This document shows positions 50,209-64,000 of a stretch of DNA of 64,000 bases, one piece after another; positions within the stretch are counted from its first letter, which is position 1; every line of letters begins with the position of its first letter. This DNA comes from Colius striatus (lineage: Eukaryota; Chordata; Aves; Coliiformes; Coliidae). The position numbers were made by a program, and so were the translations under genes. The notes beneath the pieces are model-generated. The model saw only the letters and a list, made by a program, of their open reading frames with translations. It was not told the DNA's origin and did not search any database. Location of the stretch: positions 84,569,506 through 84,633,505 of the forward strand of contig NC_084790.1 in NCBI RefSeq assembly GCF_028858725.1. The letters are read 5' to 3'.

Positions 50209-50530
50209 GAGGCTTCGTGTCACCAGCTCAGAGCCTCCCTGCAACAGCCCCATTGAGGCTTTGTGTCACCAGCTCAGAGCCTCCCTGCAACAGCCCCATT
50301 GAGGCTTTGTGTCACCAGCTCAGAGCCTCCCTGCAACAGCCCCATTGAGGCTTTGTGTCACCAGCTCAGAACCTCCCTGCAACAGCCCCCTTGAGGCTTT
50401 GCATCACCAGCCCAGAACCTCCCTGCAACAGCCCCCTTGAGGCTTTGCATCACCAGCTCAGAACCTCCCTGCAACAGCCCCCTTGAGGCTTTGCATCACC
50501 AGCCCAGAACCTCCCTGCAACAGCCCCATT
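50209..50530. repeat. 46-bp minisatellite, seven units
   Basis: The unit starts GAGGCTTTGTGTCACCAGCT and ends CAACAGCCCCATT. Seven full 46-bp units fill exactly 322 bp with no indels: 50209, 50255, 50301, 50347, 50393, 50439 and 50485. Units 1-3 have TCAGAGCC with ...CCCATT ends. Unit 4 changes to TCAGAACC and CCCCCTT. Units 5-7 carry GCATCACC and alternate CCCAGAACC/CTCAGAACC, and unit 7 returns to the CCATT end. Variants are ordered along the array, which suggests recent stepwise expansion. The period is not a multiple of three, so it does not encode a peptide repeat. It is single-locus within this window. Confidence 0.97.
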
Positions 50531-52381
50531 GCATCTCCAGAGGCATAGAAACATTGCAGTGACTTCTGCAGAGCCTGGAGCAGCACCTTTGTTGCCCACC
50601 ACTCAGTGCACGGATGGATGAAGGTCCATCACACTGCTTTCACTTTCCAATACAGAAACACAGTTCCAGCTGTGGACTCCATGTAAACAGGGAAACCAGC
50701 ATGTTCCCCCTGTACAGTTGCTTTTCACTCATCATGGACCTTATCTTCAAGTGACAATCACCCAGCAACTTCCCTGCAATGTTAATTCAAAAGGCAGAGG
50801 ATCAGTCCTCCACAACAAAACACAACCACAGAGGTGCTCAGCCCAATGTTACTGCTGCCCTCAGGACTTCAGACGTGGGACACTGCTTGGAGAATACATG
50901 GAAGAAGTCCCATGATGCATGGGAGAGGAGGAAGCGCCTCAATCCCTCCAGCTTGAAAGAGAGGACCTGGCAGCTGAGCTGGCAGTGGAAGCACCTCGGT
51001 AATAGGGAAGCAAGCCTCAAGGCAGCCTCTTCACCTTGCTTGGAAGTGCTACATTCTTACCACATAGCAACAGTTGCTGATGAGCCACCAGAAAGACCAT
51101 CAAATGGGCGAACCTTCCTGACATGAAGGGTATGAAACAGAACCTTATGGTTGGGAGGCTTGGGGAAACAACCAACACTGATCTCTTGGCAGAATTAGTC
51201 TGAGAAAAATGCAGGTAGACCCTGAAGGAATCATTGAGAGCCAAGACGTGTCAGTCATGGAGCCAGGTTTCCCCCACCCTCCCATCACGGGCTAAGAAAG
51301 CAGATGAAGGAAACAGATGCCCAACCTACAGCAAGGCATGGGGACAAAGGGGATCTTAGAAGAGGCAAACGGGAAACCCATGCTGCTGGCTTCAGTGGAT
51401 ATCTCAAAAGAGAAGTTGTAACAGAGAGAGGAGAAAGCTGCTTCCAGGAGACCTCTCTTCCCTCTGACCCGATACTACTTAGAGATCAACTCGAGGAGAC
51501 CTCAGTCACTCAGTCTGAAATGCCTCAGAAAGACCCCTGTGCATGAACCTGCCCAAAAGCAGGAGCACCAACGCTCCCCGGTCACATGGGAAATAAACAG
51601 CCTGGGCTTATTTACATTGGGCTAATCCCACATCACATGCCTTCAAAACAGATCTCCTACCTGGGGGTGAAAAAGCAAAACCCCACTCAATTCATCTCCT
51701 AGAGTGCTCAAGGACAAGCAGGAGGGGCTGCTGAGACAAGCAAATCCTGTTGTCTTTGCACCAAACCCAAAGGGAAATCGGGACTGCCTGACAGAGGAAA
51801 AGGTAATCTTTTTGATACAGCAAACTGTGGTTGACAGACCAGAAAGCTTTGCATGAATGCCTTTTAAAACAGCTCAGAGCTTTAGGGCATGAATGTGGAA
51901 TTTCTCTGTCTACCAGGCCTTTACCAAGGCTACTCAAGTTGCCTGTATGAGCCACTCCAACCAGAAAATATGGTATTTGCTAACACTAACCTGAGGAGAG
52001 ACAAGCTTTTATTACCAACCACCCAACAAGTCTTGCCACAGCATGAATGGTGACCAGGCTGCTGTGGGAATGTCTGGCAGGAGAGTAAAGAAAGTGCAGC
52101 TCCATCTGGGAACACCTGATGCAAAGCTGATGTATGAAATCTTCATGTGAAGAACAAAGACCTTGTGCCCAGGAGCAACAGACCACGGGATGGCAACTGC
52201 AGATTCAGGATCAGCACAGTGGAAACCTTGCCTGTAGGAAGTGAAGGTTGTCTTGCCAAGGAGTCTCGAGATGCTCTACAAACTCCATTCTCACAATGAC
52301 ACATGACTCCAAACAAGCTTTGGCACCTACCTGAGACCACAAGGTCATATCTGCACTGCAGGGTGTCTTTGAAACATGATT

Positions 52382-52403
52382 TTCATAGAATCATACAATC
52401 ATA
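52382..52403 (-). mobile_element. Trace of a CR1 3' tail
   Basis: The segment tcatagaatcatacaatcat matches the octamer-repeat 3' end of CR1 in reverse orientation. The following sequence is not recognisably CR1, so this is either a minimal truncated insertion or a chance match. Confidence 0.35.
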
Positions 52404-54407
52404 GCCCATATTGTGGGCTTTTTCCAGACACTAGCTGTCCTAGGATTTCTAAGAACAAGGGTTTTCCACAAACCATCTCAAGAGGGGAGAACGACACCTC
52501 TCAATGGCACAGGCCAAGAGATTGCTTCCCCAGGTTGTAGGATAACAAGGCTGGAGAGTTAATCAACGGCATAGCGCAGGCAGCTTTTGGAAAACAACAC
52601 AGTCATGTTGTCAGAAGGCAAGAGGAGTGAAAACCATGGAAGGGTTTAGAACCGGCCCAAATTTATCCAACTGCTTTGACAAGGAAAGTCACAGCAGTTA
52701 CTGTGCCATCCATAACAATAGCTGGAGGCACATGAGGTGGCATAAGCTCAGGAGAGATGACCAAGGAACCAAACTAAGAGTCTGCTTTGTTTTCCTTCAG
52801 CAGTCCCAGGTAATCAACACTTTCCATGTAACACAGCAACTCTCTCAAAAGCGCCTGGCTCGTTATTTTTTTTCTCCCTTTGTCTGTCGGTTTGTTTTCA
52901 ACCCAAAGCTAATGAAATCTGGTTGCTTCTCTCCTGCAGATTGAAAACTGTCCTCTAGGACTGCTCAACAAAGGCTTTCTTCATGGTTTAAGTTCCTTAA
53001 AACACTGTCATTCAGAGGTACCCATCCTTTTCAAAAACAGAGCTCTAATTCCAAGGTGCTAATTTGTTTTTTCTTCTTTACAACTTCTTCACTCCTACAA
53101 GCACCAGGTTATATTTAAAACCCTGCTGGCTGTAAAACACCACGTGTCACTGGTCATTCTCACCCACCTCTGTGTGAGGTGGGAAGCCCACAGGCTGTTT
53201 TTCAGATTGCTCGGGGAACATGCATTGGGTTGATGCCCAAGGTCAACTGAGCTTGTCTTACAGGAGGAATCGCAGTCTGTGAGGGTCCTCAGACCCTGTG
53301 CAAATTAGCTTTACCCTTAACAAGAAGCAAGGGCAGCTTGTAGCAGCGTCAGATATGCAAATCCCAAGGCTACTAAGACACAAAAATAGTCATTCAACTG
53401 ATGTACAACAAGTTTCATAAGTACCAACACCTGTTTCTCATTATTTTGCTTCTTTGAAGGAGGTGCTTTCCTATTTCAGCTGCTCAGAAGGCCAACCCCA
53501 TCTTGAGTTACAGTCTGGTCACAGTACTTCCACCACTGTCTCATTAACTAAGGAGAAGAGAGACAGCCTGCTGGGTCTCACTCAGCAGAAACCAGACCAT
53601 TTCCACAAGCCAAAGAAAGGAGAACACAGAGCAAAACGACACTACAAAGTTTCCATGACTCAGAGCTATGGGCTGCCAATGGTGGCACCTTGTCAAAAAA
53701 ACCCCAAACCACTATGGCTTAGTGAAATCAGCCCGAGGCTGGAAGGTAAGATGTCGGTTTTAATGCTGCCTCTGCTGCTACATCATCAGGTAGTGGCAAC
53801 AAAAAAATTCCCCAAGAGCTTTAACTTACTTGAAAGTATGTGGGGTTGGCACACATGAGAAGCACCCGAGGACTCCAGCAAAACAAGGACATAGAAAACT
53901 ACCCACTGACTGTACTTATCTTTCTGTACATAGATTCATCATACCTTGGCACTCCTCCACAGACTTCGAACAGATCATTTTCCCCCTACTCCTCCATAGC
54001 TGCGGAGGTTTGACGCCCGCGTTGAAGAGAATCTGATGCCTCTGCTGTATAAAACCAACCCATCCAAGCACCTTTTAAGGGAGTGAGGCTGAGAAAAAGA
54101 GATATCCTTTTTTCTTTTTAACTTCTGATACTATGATGTTACCTCCATCATATTTGGTATCAGAATTTCATCTCTCTTTCATCTTCACACTTAATTACTT
54201 CTTTTCTGTGGAGAAAAAGCTCCGAGGTAGAGTTGAAATTGCCTTGACAACATGAATAACAAGAACACAGAACACAAAACAGATCCCAGACTGGTCAGTC
54301 AAGGGTCAGGTTTCATCGAGGCCAGCTACAACACAAATCACTGAAGAATATCAAAAGAGGACAAATGTCTCCTGAAGATCTCAAAAGGCACATCTTAGAA
54401 ATGTGTT

Positions 54408-54413
54408 TTTATT
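54408..54413 (-). terminator. Candidate distal poly(A) signal (AATAAA)
   Basis: AATAAA on the minus strand, about 8.15 kb from the SMAD2 stop, has a modest G/T-rich stretch (TGTGCCTTTTGAG) some 25-35 nt downstream. It is an alternative end for a long SMAD2 3' UTR. Context only. Confidence 0.2.
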
Positions 54414-55185
54414 TTGGATTAGCTCAATCATAGCTGGGGGAGAGTCTCATAGCCAGTGCTCCATGGTTGCAGACACTCCAACGCCAGCATCTGACACAAG
54501 AACTCTGGGTTTGTTTGGATCTGCCACTCAATCATCCCACGTGATGAGAAGTCGTCCACCAGTTCCTCCCTGCTCCTCTCATGTTTTAATCCAGGTACAT
54601 GTTTTCTTAACTAGATGTCATCCAGTGATTGGGCCTGATGTTAAAGAAATGCAAATGCATTTCAATACCCAACTCACTCATTAACCTGGCTTCTGACAGC
54701 ATCCCAGCAAACTCAGCCTACCAGCAGCCTCTGCAAGCAGACTTCAGCCCCTCAAGGCAGCATCTGAATCAAGGTCAGTTAACCCATTGCCAGCTGTCTG
54801 TGTATTCTGTTAGTCACCTGGCTGGACACAACAGTCCAAACACTGCAATTAGTTGGCCAGTGGGACCCCTGCTGCAGTGCTAGTTAACAGCACATTACTT
54901 CTAAAGGTACACAGATCTTTTGACAGCACCCAGCATGGGGACTGGGGGAAGGCAGGCAAGGTTCAACCCAGTGCTCTCAATCTAAACAACTGAAATATTC
55001 AGATTGTTACCTGGAAACAAATTCCTCTCCTACCTCCCCCCCCCTTTTTTTTCTGTAGGTAACTATGAAGCTGTTCCTTCCTCCCCTCTTCTGACTTCCT
55101 GCTATTAGCAAATCAGCATTTTGGAAAAACAACCCAAACCCTCTCATACTCTTTCCTTTTCAAGGCCTCAGAAGAACACAGTGTT

Positions 55186-55191
55186 TTTATT
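55186..55191 (-). terminator. Candidate distal poly(A) signal (AATAAA)
   Basis: AATAAA on the minus strand is followed within 15 nt by a TGTGTTCTTCTG-like G/T-rich run. It lies about 7.4 kb from the SMAD2 stop, a plausible length for a long SMAD2 3' UTR. The hexamer alone is common by chance; there is no transcript evidence. Confidence 0.2.
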
Positions 55192-58100
55192 CACATTTAA
55201 GAGGCATGGCTGCTGCTTGCCACACAAAACCCCACTAACTTTGGATTTAAGCATTTTGGAACGGAGTCAGGAGACAAAGAGCTCTTGGGGAAGTTTCCTT
55301 CAGTCAGTCTCCCCGCTAAGTCCCCACCCCCCTTCCCACAAACCCACAGCAAAACGCCTTCATTCCACAGAACAAGATGCACCTTTTGCTGAGGAGCACC
55401 TGAACATTCCCAAGGATTGTCCAAGCATTCTCATTAAAGCAACACTCTTTTCTCCACATGCATTTAGATACCTCAATCAGACCTCTTCCCACAGAGGCCC
55501 TGAGCTTTTCATTATCTATTTGTAAGACTGCTTCTGCTTGTGGTCAGGTAACAGTCTCTCCCATCCAGCCTCAGGCTGCAGGACAGGTTCTGTAAGTTCT
55601 TCAGTCTTGAGATCAAGCTGCTTCTGAAGGGACTACACCAAGCCCTAGCTTTAACAACAGAGATGCAAAGCTACATCTGTGCTCCCCTCAGCCCAATTTC
55701 CATTGAGCCTGCTCTCTCTTTCATCGCTGTAACAAAAGGGAAACTAAGTTTGAAGATCTTCAGCTTGCAGATACATATCGAGTGTAAGTGGTAGAGGTGC
55801 TTTTGTGATCCCATCTCACTGCTGAAGCTGAGCATCAGCCACTCTCTTTCAGCTCTGCCATTTTTCCTGTTCTACTAAACCTCTGTATTTCTCAGCCTTG
55901 GCTCTTTCCCTGTTTTAACTTCATACGCTGCACAAACCTCAAAGTCTGAGTACATGATGAAGACATTTTCCCCTCACATCAGTACTAACATCACAGTGTT
56001 GCTAATAGCTGTGTTTTTTCCTCCTATTGGACTCTCAGAGTTCTGAAGCTGTAACAGAAAAGATAGAGCATTTGTCTAGAAGGGGATTATTGTTCCTAAA
56101 TTGACGTTATCATTTTCCAAGGCTGAACTACAAAATGAGGACTGAAGGTTGATGTTGGCATGTGAACATACACCTCAGTGCTGTACATTCATCTCTTCTG
56201 CAAACCAGGATCCAGTTAGCTATGATCAGCCTGGATGGAGGTGGATGCTCTCCCGAGTAACCACAGTCCTCCCCAACCCACAGAGCTTGGCAGTTCTCTC
56301 GTTCTTCTGGACTGCTTAGCTCCTCGGAAGCATGACAGCTCCTCATCCAAAAGACAATCTCATTTGTCTCCACCACCGATGTGGGGTTTTTTCCAGACTG
56401 TTCTCTACCAAAGTCAATGCCCTTTGCTATTCAGCACACTGCCAACAAAAATACATGTCAACTGCTTCTGAGGTCCTTTCTTCCACTCTCATTCAGTTCT
56501 CAGGGGGATCATGTTGAGCTTCTACTCCTCTACGCTGGCAGCAGAGACAAGCCCAAGCTTCACCTGCCTTGGCTAGCTTTGGAACCAAGCAAGTGAGGAA
56601 GCATGGCACAGCTTGGCTTGGTCCATAAGAAGTTTCACCAGGACCTGCACCGGAGCTAACATCTCTGACAGCACACAGTCCTTCTCTGTCTGGCATCACC
56701 CGGATTTCTGCCACCTCGCACACCCTGGCGCTGCCAGGCACCATTCTGTGGCAAGATAAGTTTTGCTCCCTGGGAGCTGCAGTAGGCCTGAACGGTGCTC
56801 CTCTCTTCAGAAGTCTGCCTCTGCTGCCTCAGGCTTTTCTCTGTTTTTTAACTACAGGCTCCACCAGCGATTCCACACACCAACACCCAGCTGTGAAAGC
56901 CCTGGGAATCCAAGCTGGACAACTCCTACCCAAATCTCAACAGCTTGGTTTCCTGAGTCCTACAGATCCACTCCTCAAGGACACGCAGCACATACTGAAG
57001 AGACAGGACTTCTGAAGTGCTTCTGAACTCGTAACACATTCGTGCTTATTTCAAAGTCATGCATCCAGACAGCTTGACTTTACCTAGGCACTAGTCCCCA
57101 TCCAACTTATCTCTGAAAGTTTGGAGCACAAGGCAGATGACCCTGGGGAGTCCTCAATTCCCTGGTTCACAGTATGGCTGTGGCAGCTTAAGCTGCCTCC
57201 TTTCCAGCTTCCTTCTAAGCTGGCTGCATGACTGAGGCTCCAGACTCCCTGTCTTGTTACTCCTCCACAGGTGGCCAACCACCTAGGACAATTCCTTCCA
57301 AAGATTAAATCAGAACTGATGAACAGCACCCACCCCTTCACCCAGAGATAAACTGCAACTGCTGGCAACCTAAGTTTAATGACTTTCTGTGCCTGGTGCC
57401 ACAGCAGCTGTTCTTAACATTTTACTTCCAAATGAAAAGGCAAGGAAGGAAGACTTTAAAGCAAAGGCAAGTTTTAAAATCAAATGGAATTCACAGCCTC
57501 AGGTACACACTACTCAATTAATTAATGAGGCATACATACATTTTTCATGATACTTTACTACAGCTTTAGATGAGCAAACAGCAAGATGCTGTTAACAGAA
57601 AAATCAAGGACAGAAGCCTCGTTTCAACTTCCCCCCTTTGAAAATTAAAAGGAAAAAAAAAAACCCCATGTATGTCCATTGCCACTTGGGTCCTATTCCT
57701 AAAGGAACAGGACAAGCAACTGGGCTCTACCAACTCTATTCTGACTAGATCTTCTACACAGGAGGAAAGGGATCAAGAGCATCAAGGTCTGTCATCTTTA
57801 CATATCCATTATTTGCCATTCATTTTTCATCTGCCAACTAACAAGATTTAATCCTGATTACAGCTAATGAAACAACAGTTAATGTAACATCAAAAGCTGT
57901 TCTCAGCTTTGAAGCCCTGATTCTCGTTTTCCTAACTGGGACAATCTAGACCTAGAAACTCACTCCACAAACTGTGCTTTCCCAAGAGAAGAAACAAAAA
58001 CCTCACTTACGAGACATTTTTAGGCAAGAGAGATGGTGAAGTGGACCAGCATGGCTGAAGGTCATTACATGGCCTCCTTTAACACAGTTTATGATGGCTA

Positions 58101-59289
58101 CTTACTGGCCAAGCTTAAGTTGTCAGGAAAATACACACTTCATTAATATTTTCTTAATGGCAATAAACTTTAAGAGCAGTTGCCACTTAATGCCCTGAGC
58201 AGGTCCTTCTGGAAGTGCTTTCTAATACAGCTGGCACGTTACTTGGTGTATGTGTAGTTCTCCTCATGGGGAGAGCACTTCGTTGACTCTTCTAAACTTG
58301 TATTGAAGCTTCAGCCTCCCCAAAATTAGGTTATAGTCAAACTTGTTTTGGGAAAAGCGGCACTGCTTCATACTCAAGTAAAACACTTGAGTGGGTGGAG
58401 TATAGTGAAATCCTGTATTTCACAACATTTTAACTCAAAACCCAGCTGCAGCAGAACTTCAACTTTCAATGCTAAAGAAAAAAGCCCTTTAACCACAACA
58501 AAGTATGACAAGTTTGAAGGTTAAAACAGAAACACTCACAGTTCACTTAGAGCTGCAGATGACTATCAAACCCCCAAACTTCACACCCTGTCACTTCACT
58601 GCGAAAAGACAAGTTAGACACGTGAAATTACAAAGCTTAGTGAAGTTTGGTAGTTGTGATTTCTGGTTTTTACTGTGTAAAGCTGTTCAAAGCTGTCAGT
58701 CCTAAACACCTCGGCCGACCACTTTGGTAACACCCAAGAACCTTTTCAGGCAGATATTCATGCTTACTTTATGAATTTAAACCTCAGCCAACAGTCCAGG
58801 CTCTCTACCAGAGGCTTTGCCTCTCCCTGCTGAAGTTAAACTATTTACTCTGCTTGCCTGCAATCAGTCTGAAGGAGGTTAAGCTCTGATTAAACATAAT
58901 GTCCTGAAGAACAAGGAAAGACCATGGCTCTCACCACACTTCTGTATTTGTGTAATAGCACCTGGAAGCACCTGCTCAAGTAACAGCTGAGGATTCCTGT
59001 TGCAGAGAGCTTACCACCTAGACAGGAAAGATGCACAGAAGGAAGAAAACACACACAGACAATGCTCTACTAACAAGCCTCACAGTTTAAAGGTGCAAGA
59101 GTCCAGGCATTTGACATTTTACTTGAAGAATCAGCACTGCAACAACTTCTAATTGAAATGGGGCTCTTTGTTGGAGGGCAAAGGGTTTCAAAATGTCAGC
59201 TCAGTGCATCCAAGCTGCTAAAAGGCAACTCAAAAATAGTTTTCAGGCTTGAGTGTTTATATCATGGCCTCAAGTTGTGTCGGGTTTGG

Positions 59290-59520
59290 ATTCATGTGTG
59301 AGGTTTAGATTGGACATTATGAAGAATTTTTTTCACCAAGAGGGTTGTCAGACACTGTCCCAAGCTGCTCAGGGAGGTGGGAGAGTCCCCATATCTGGAG
59401 GGATCCCAAGGCCATGGAGCTTAGGTGCTGAGGGCTGTGGGTTAGTGGTGGGCTTGGCAGGGTGAGGGGAGGGCTTGGACTCAATTTTCAATGTCTTTAC
59501 CAACTTTACCAATCCTACAA
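59290..59520 (+). mobile_element. CR1 LINE 3' fragment
   Basis: The fragment runs from the AGGTTTAGATTGGACATTA segment through TTTTTCACCAAGAGGGTTG to GGTTAGTGGTGGGCTTGGCA. This is the 3' ORF2/UTR part of the CR1 lineage also seen at 20.42-20.89 kb. The octamer tail has decayed to tcctacaatccc. It is 5' truncated and non-functional. It lies beyond the proximal SMAD2 poly(A) site but inside any longer 3' UTR. Confidence 0.85.
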
Positions 59521-60601
59521 TCCCATCAATACCTAATTTTTTTACTTACTTGACTTAGGCAGTACTATAAAAATCAAACTTCAAGAGTGCTAGTGGCAAA
59601 ACAGAAGCCAGAGCCCAGGCTTAAACTTAGGGAATAGCTACACACAGAGCTTCCTCAGCTTCACCATACAAAGAAGCAGCTGGCTTAAAATACTTAAAAT
59701 ATCTCCAGTTGAGTACTCCATGCTTGGCATTTTATGTAACGAAACAACCCCATTGAAAAAAAAACAAAACACTTTTCATTTGTCCCCTGGACATCAGCAC
59801 TTTGACTGGCAGAGAGGGATGAAGTTACATTCCATACGTATCACAGGCATTCCACGTTAAGACGCTCGAGCAGGCACTGGTCAGATTTTGAGGAAGAGCA
59901 GAACAGCAGTGGGATAAATCAGAAAGGCACTGGATTAAGAAACACGAGTAGGTTAAAGTTACTCAAGAACTGCCAAAGGCATCTCAGTGACATATAGGCA
60001 AGTAAACGTTTCAAACGCAGATACGTTCCCTTCTTCCACTAAGCTGTGGCTGAAACAGTAACAGCAGGAGAGAATGTTTTAGTGGTACTGAGAGAAGTGA
60101 AAAAATGTGACTTCTACACAGACTGAGATGGCAGCATCACAGGTACACGGACAAAGTTTCTGTACACTTCCTGGAAGCACATACCAGAAAAGGACACGGT
60201 CAAGGTTATCACAATGTCCAAGGCAAAGTAATATCACCAACTGAGAGAAGACATAGATAAATCCACAGTAAGGAGGAGACTACAGAATGAGGTCACCCAA
60301 CTGATTCAAGCTGCAACCTGCTCATAAATGCAACGAAGTCTTTCACTCAGACAAGTTCCTCTAATCCAAGTGTTTCACAGGTGAAAGTAAACATCTCAGC
60401 TAGTAGGATGTGACTGGACTGCAGCACAAAGAAGCAACTGCTTTAATAACTTCCACCTGGAGTAGAAGGCTCTATGATTAAACACAAATAGATCCAGAAC
60501 CTCCACAACAGCTATGTAAGAAATTACTTTAACCATCTTAAACTATACCTTTCCAGCCACAAGGAAGTGGCTGGACGCTGGCTTTCCGCACACTTGTGAC
60601 A

Positions 60602-60607
60602 TTTATT
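60602..60607 (-). terminator. Second AATAAA poly(A) signal downstream of SMAD2
   Basis: The minus strand reads CAAATAAATGTCAC here, about 115 nt past the stronger signal. It could be a back-up site. The downstream sequence is less G/T-rich than at 60.7 kb, so I rank it second. Confidence 0.35.
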
Positions 60608-60689
60608 TGGGTGTGTTAGAATGATTCCTAACCTTCAAGAGAAAATATACACAGCAATTACTGAAAAGAAACCCCAAACCAAACACAAA

Positions 60690-62560
60690 ACAGAGCAAAC
60701 ACAATGAGAATTAAAACTTTTATTAGTGTATTCACATATTAGGCAAATGCAACACGCATGAAGCTTATTTCTTAGGTTCACAAGTTCTACCAATACATTA
60801 GTCTACTGGTAAAACTAGCACAAACTGGTAACTGCTTTGCCAATTTATACTCTTTTAAAGGTGTCTGGCCCACTTTTTCACGGCTTAATTTTTGGTATTG
60901 CTCCTATGCCCTAGTCATTACGGCATAAAAATATCCATCACTATCATCAATTCAGTCCACTGATTAAAAGCTGTTAACACTGGCCACGTTTTTGTTCTCA
61001 AAGGTAAGTTCTCACTAGCTGTACTTACAAAGTACAGTACTAGTGTAATGGATGAAACAATGGGAAAAGAAAAAAACCAGACAAAAGGCAATCCTGCTAC
61101 TGCCACAATAACAAAAGAATGACAGACAGCTAGATCACAAGATTGTTAGTAAGATGTGTATTTTTTCAAGTCAGAATAACCCTTCTATACAGTTTCCCAG
61201 CCCTTCCCCAACCCAGACTTATTTGTAGAATATATTTCAGAGTATTTTTAATATGGTGCAGCTGTAGTGTCCAAGGGTTCACAATAACATGCACTGTCAC
61301 GAAGAACCTAGAAGTCCTCCTTCGCTGGTCATACCTCAGCAACCACTAACCTAGAGGTTTTGCAGAAGCAACTACTTTTAATAACAAGGCCCATTATGAC
61401 ATAATGAATGCGTTATGATCTGGTATGCAAGTAAGCTAGACAAAGCCACTCAGATCAGAAATTTAACTTCTGTCACTGAAATATGTTAAGAAGCTGCATC
61501 TATTTCAAACCTATACGAAAAGAGTCTAGTTTACCCTGGGAAAAGATCTTTCAAGGCGTTTGGCCGCAAAACCCACGATTTTAGTGACATCTGTTCAATG
61601 AAAAAAAAAATCAAAACAGATGTAAGGGGTAAGCCAATAACCTTGTGTACTTAATCCAGTATCCAATGCTACAGTAAATTCTCACTCCATGAGAGAAAAA
61701 AAAAACAACTTCAATGATTCAAGGTACAAAAAAGTCCCAAATTACATCAGTTGCCAGCAGAACCGTTGCTGGCAACAGACAAATAAACTCATATGGGTAG
61801 GGAAAAGTAGACTCCTAGTGTGATGGATACTCGGAATTTATATGAATCCATTTTAGGCCCCATTAAGCATATAAAGTGTCTTAAGACCTTCACAGATGAA
61901 TCTCAAGACATTTCTCTCCCTTCCAATGGAGGGATTTTTTTCTCTTTTTCTCTTTAAAAAGGCAGCAAAAAGTTAAGCTTTTCTACAAGGAAAGTCTGCT
62001 TTTTATGTTTAGGACAACTTGAAACCCTGCTTATATAAAAAAATATAAAAGAATAAAGGAGTAAAGTCTTGGAATTTTATGAGAGAATTGCTCCGATCAA
62101 AAAAACCAAACAACTACTTATGAGAACTAAAATGTAGAACAGCACAATACTGTGATATTTGAGATCATGATACATTACCTGTACATATACTTAGCTATTC
62201 ATGTTATTGATAAACCATTAGGACACTCAATTATATACCCAATAAAAACACCATTAAGAGTCTTTAGAACTGCCCCTTCTTCTTTCTGAAGAAGGCATTA
62301 CTATACACTAAATTTTCATCTAGTATCAGAGTATAGGAAACAGAATCCACAAGGTGCTTTAATTGATGAGACCTCAAGTGCTGTTTTTCTCTTTTTTTGT
62401 TGTTTTTCTTTTTTTTTGTTTGTTTTTTTTAAAAAAACCCTTTTTTTGGATAGTAAACAGTTCATGGGGACCACACACAAATACTACGACAGACGAGCTG
62501 TTATATTAAGTCTGTTGATTGGACTCGATATTTAGCCCACTGGTAATGGAGGAAGGAGTT
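60690..62560 (-). other. SMAD2: SMAD2 proximal 3' UTR
   Basis: This non-coding sequence follows the SMAD2 stop codon on the minus strand. About 110-160 nt downstream of the stop it has a long A-rich tract (T-rich on the plus strand, 62392-62448) containing a T8/A7 inverted run that could form a small hairpin. It ends near a canonical AATAAA (60719-60724), with a strongly G/T-rich stretch downstream on the minus strand, giving about 1.86 kb if that site is used. No transposable element was recognised inside. Human SMAD2 has a 3' UTR of several kb, so this may be only the short isoform. Confidence 0.75.
60719..60724 (-). terminator. Poly(A) signal AATAAA, probable SMAD2 proximal polyadenylation site
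   Basis: The plus strand reads tttatt, so the minus strand has AATAAA. The 50 nt downstream on the minus strand (60711 leftward to 60661) are rich in TGTGTTTG- and TTTGTGTTTGG-type runs, the expected GU/U-rich element for CstF. Cleavage would fall around 60695-60710. A second AATAAA lies about 115 nt further on. Weaker ATTAAA hexamers occur near 61240 and 61377 but lack as good a downstream element. Confidence 0.6.

Positions 62561-64000
<1,440 letters not shown>

Larger units (their letters stand above)
50531..60601. other. Non-coding stretch downstream of SMAD2, possible long 3' UTR
   Basis: No gene was recognised. Only one clear transposon fragment (59.3 kb) and a trace of a CR1 tail (52.38 kb) are present. 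Sampled lines show more A than T and more C than G on the plus strand, for example 54241-54300 (A26 T8 C16 G10) and 56881-56940 (A20 T9 C21 G10). That direction of skew would fit transcription of the minus strand. It may belong to a long SMAD2 3' UTR isoform; the two distal AATAAA signals are listed separately. Confidence 0.4.

Overview
The window is vertebrate, almost certainly avian, nuclear DNA. It has a low density of coding signal and at least a dozen truncated CR1 LINEs, several ending in the ATTCTATG-type octamer tail typical of bird and reptile CR1. No bacterial or viral gene organisation is visible. The only protein-coding sequence I can defend is at the right end: the last coding exon of SMAD2 on the minus strand (62561-62684). 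It carries the C-terminal MH2 residues and ends in the SSMS phosphorylation motif. The 3' UTR runs leftward from it and the last intron fills the rest of the window (62685-64000).

Layout. 1-16.1 kb: single-copy non-coding DNA with few repeats and several AT-rich, homeodomain/POU-motif-rich stretches that look like conserved regulatory elements. 16.1-18.2 kb: two plus-strand CR1 copies in tandem, both with broken ORF2 remnants. 18.2-31 kb: more single-copy DNA with scattered short CR1 3' ends. 31.07-31.32 kb: an isolated CpG-rich patch, followed at once by a minus-strand CR1. 34-50 kb: alternating CR1 copies and candidate regulatory blocks (35.1, 40.4, 44.1 and 48.4 kb). 50.21-50.53 kb: a 46-bp minisatellite of exactly seven units. 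50.5-60.6 kb: non-repetitive DNA with one CR1 fragment; the composition sampled by eye would fit minus-strand transcription, so it may hold a longer SMAD2 3' UTR. 60.6-62.56 kb: the proximal SMAD2 3' UTR with two AATAAA signals.

Context from established knowledge. In human 18q21 the DNA 3' of SMAD2 leads across a large gene desert to SKOR2. If the order is kept in birds, this window is the SMAD2-proximal part of that desert, and the candidate elements could regulate SKOR2 or SMAD2. In chicken SMAD2 is sex-linked with Z and W copies. The absence of obvious endogenous retroviruses here favours Z over W, but this is inference. I found no CRISPR array, tRNA, rRNA, operon or new protein system. 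The observations worth a second look are regulatory or repeat-based.
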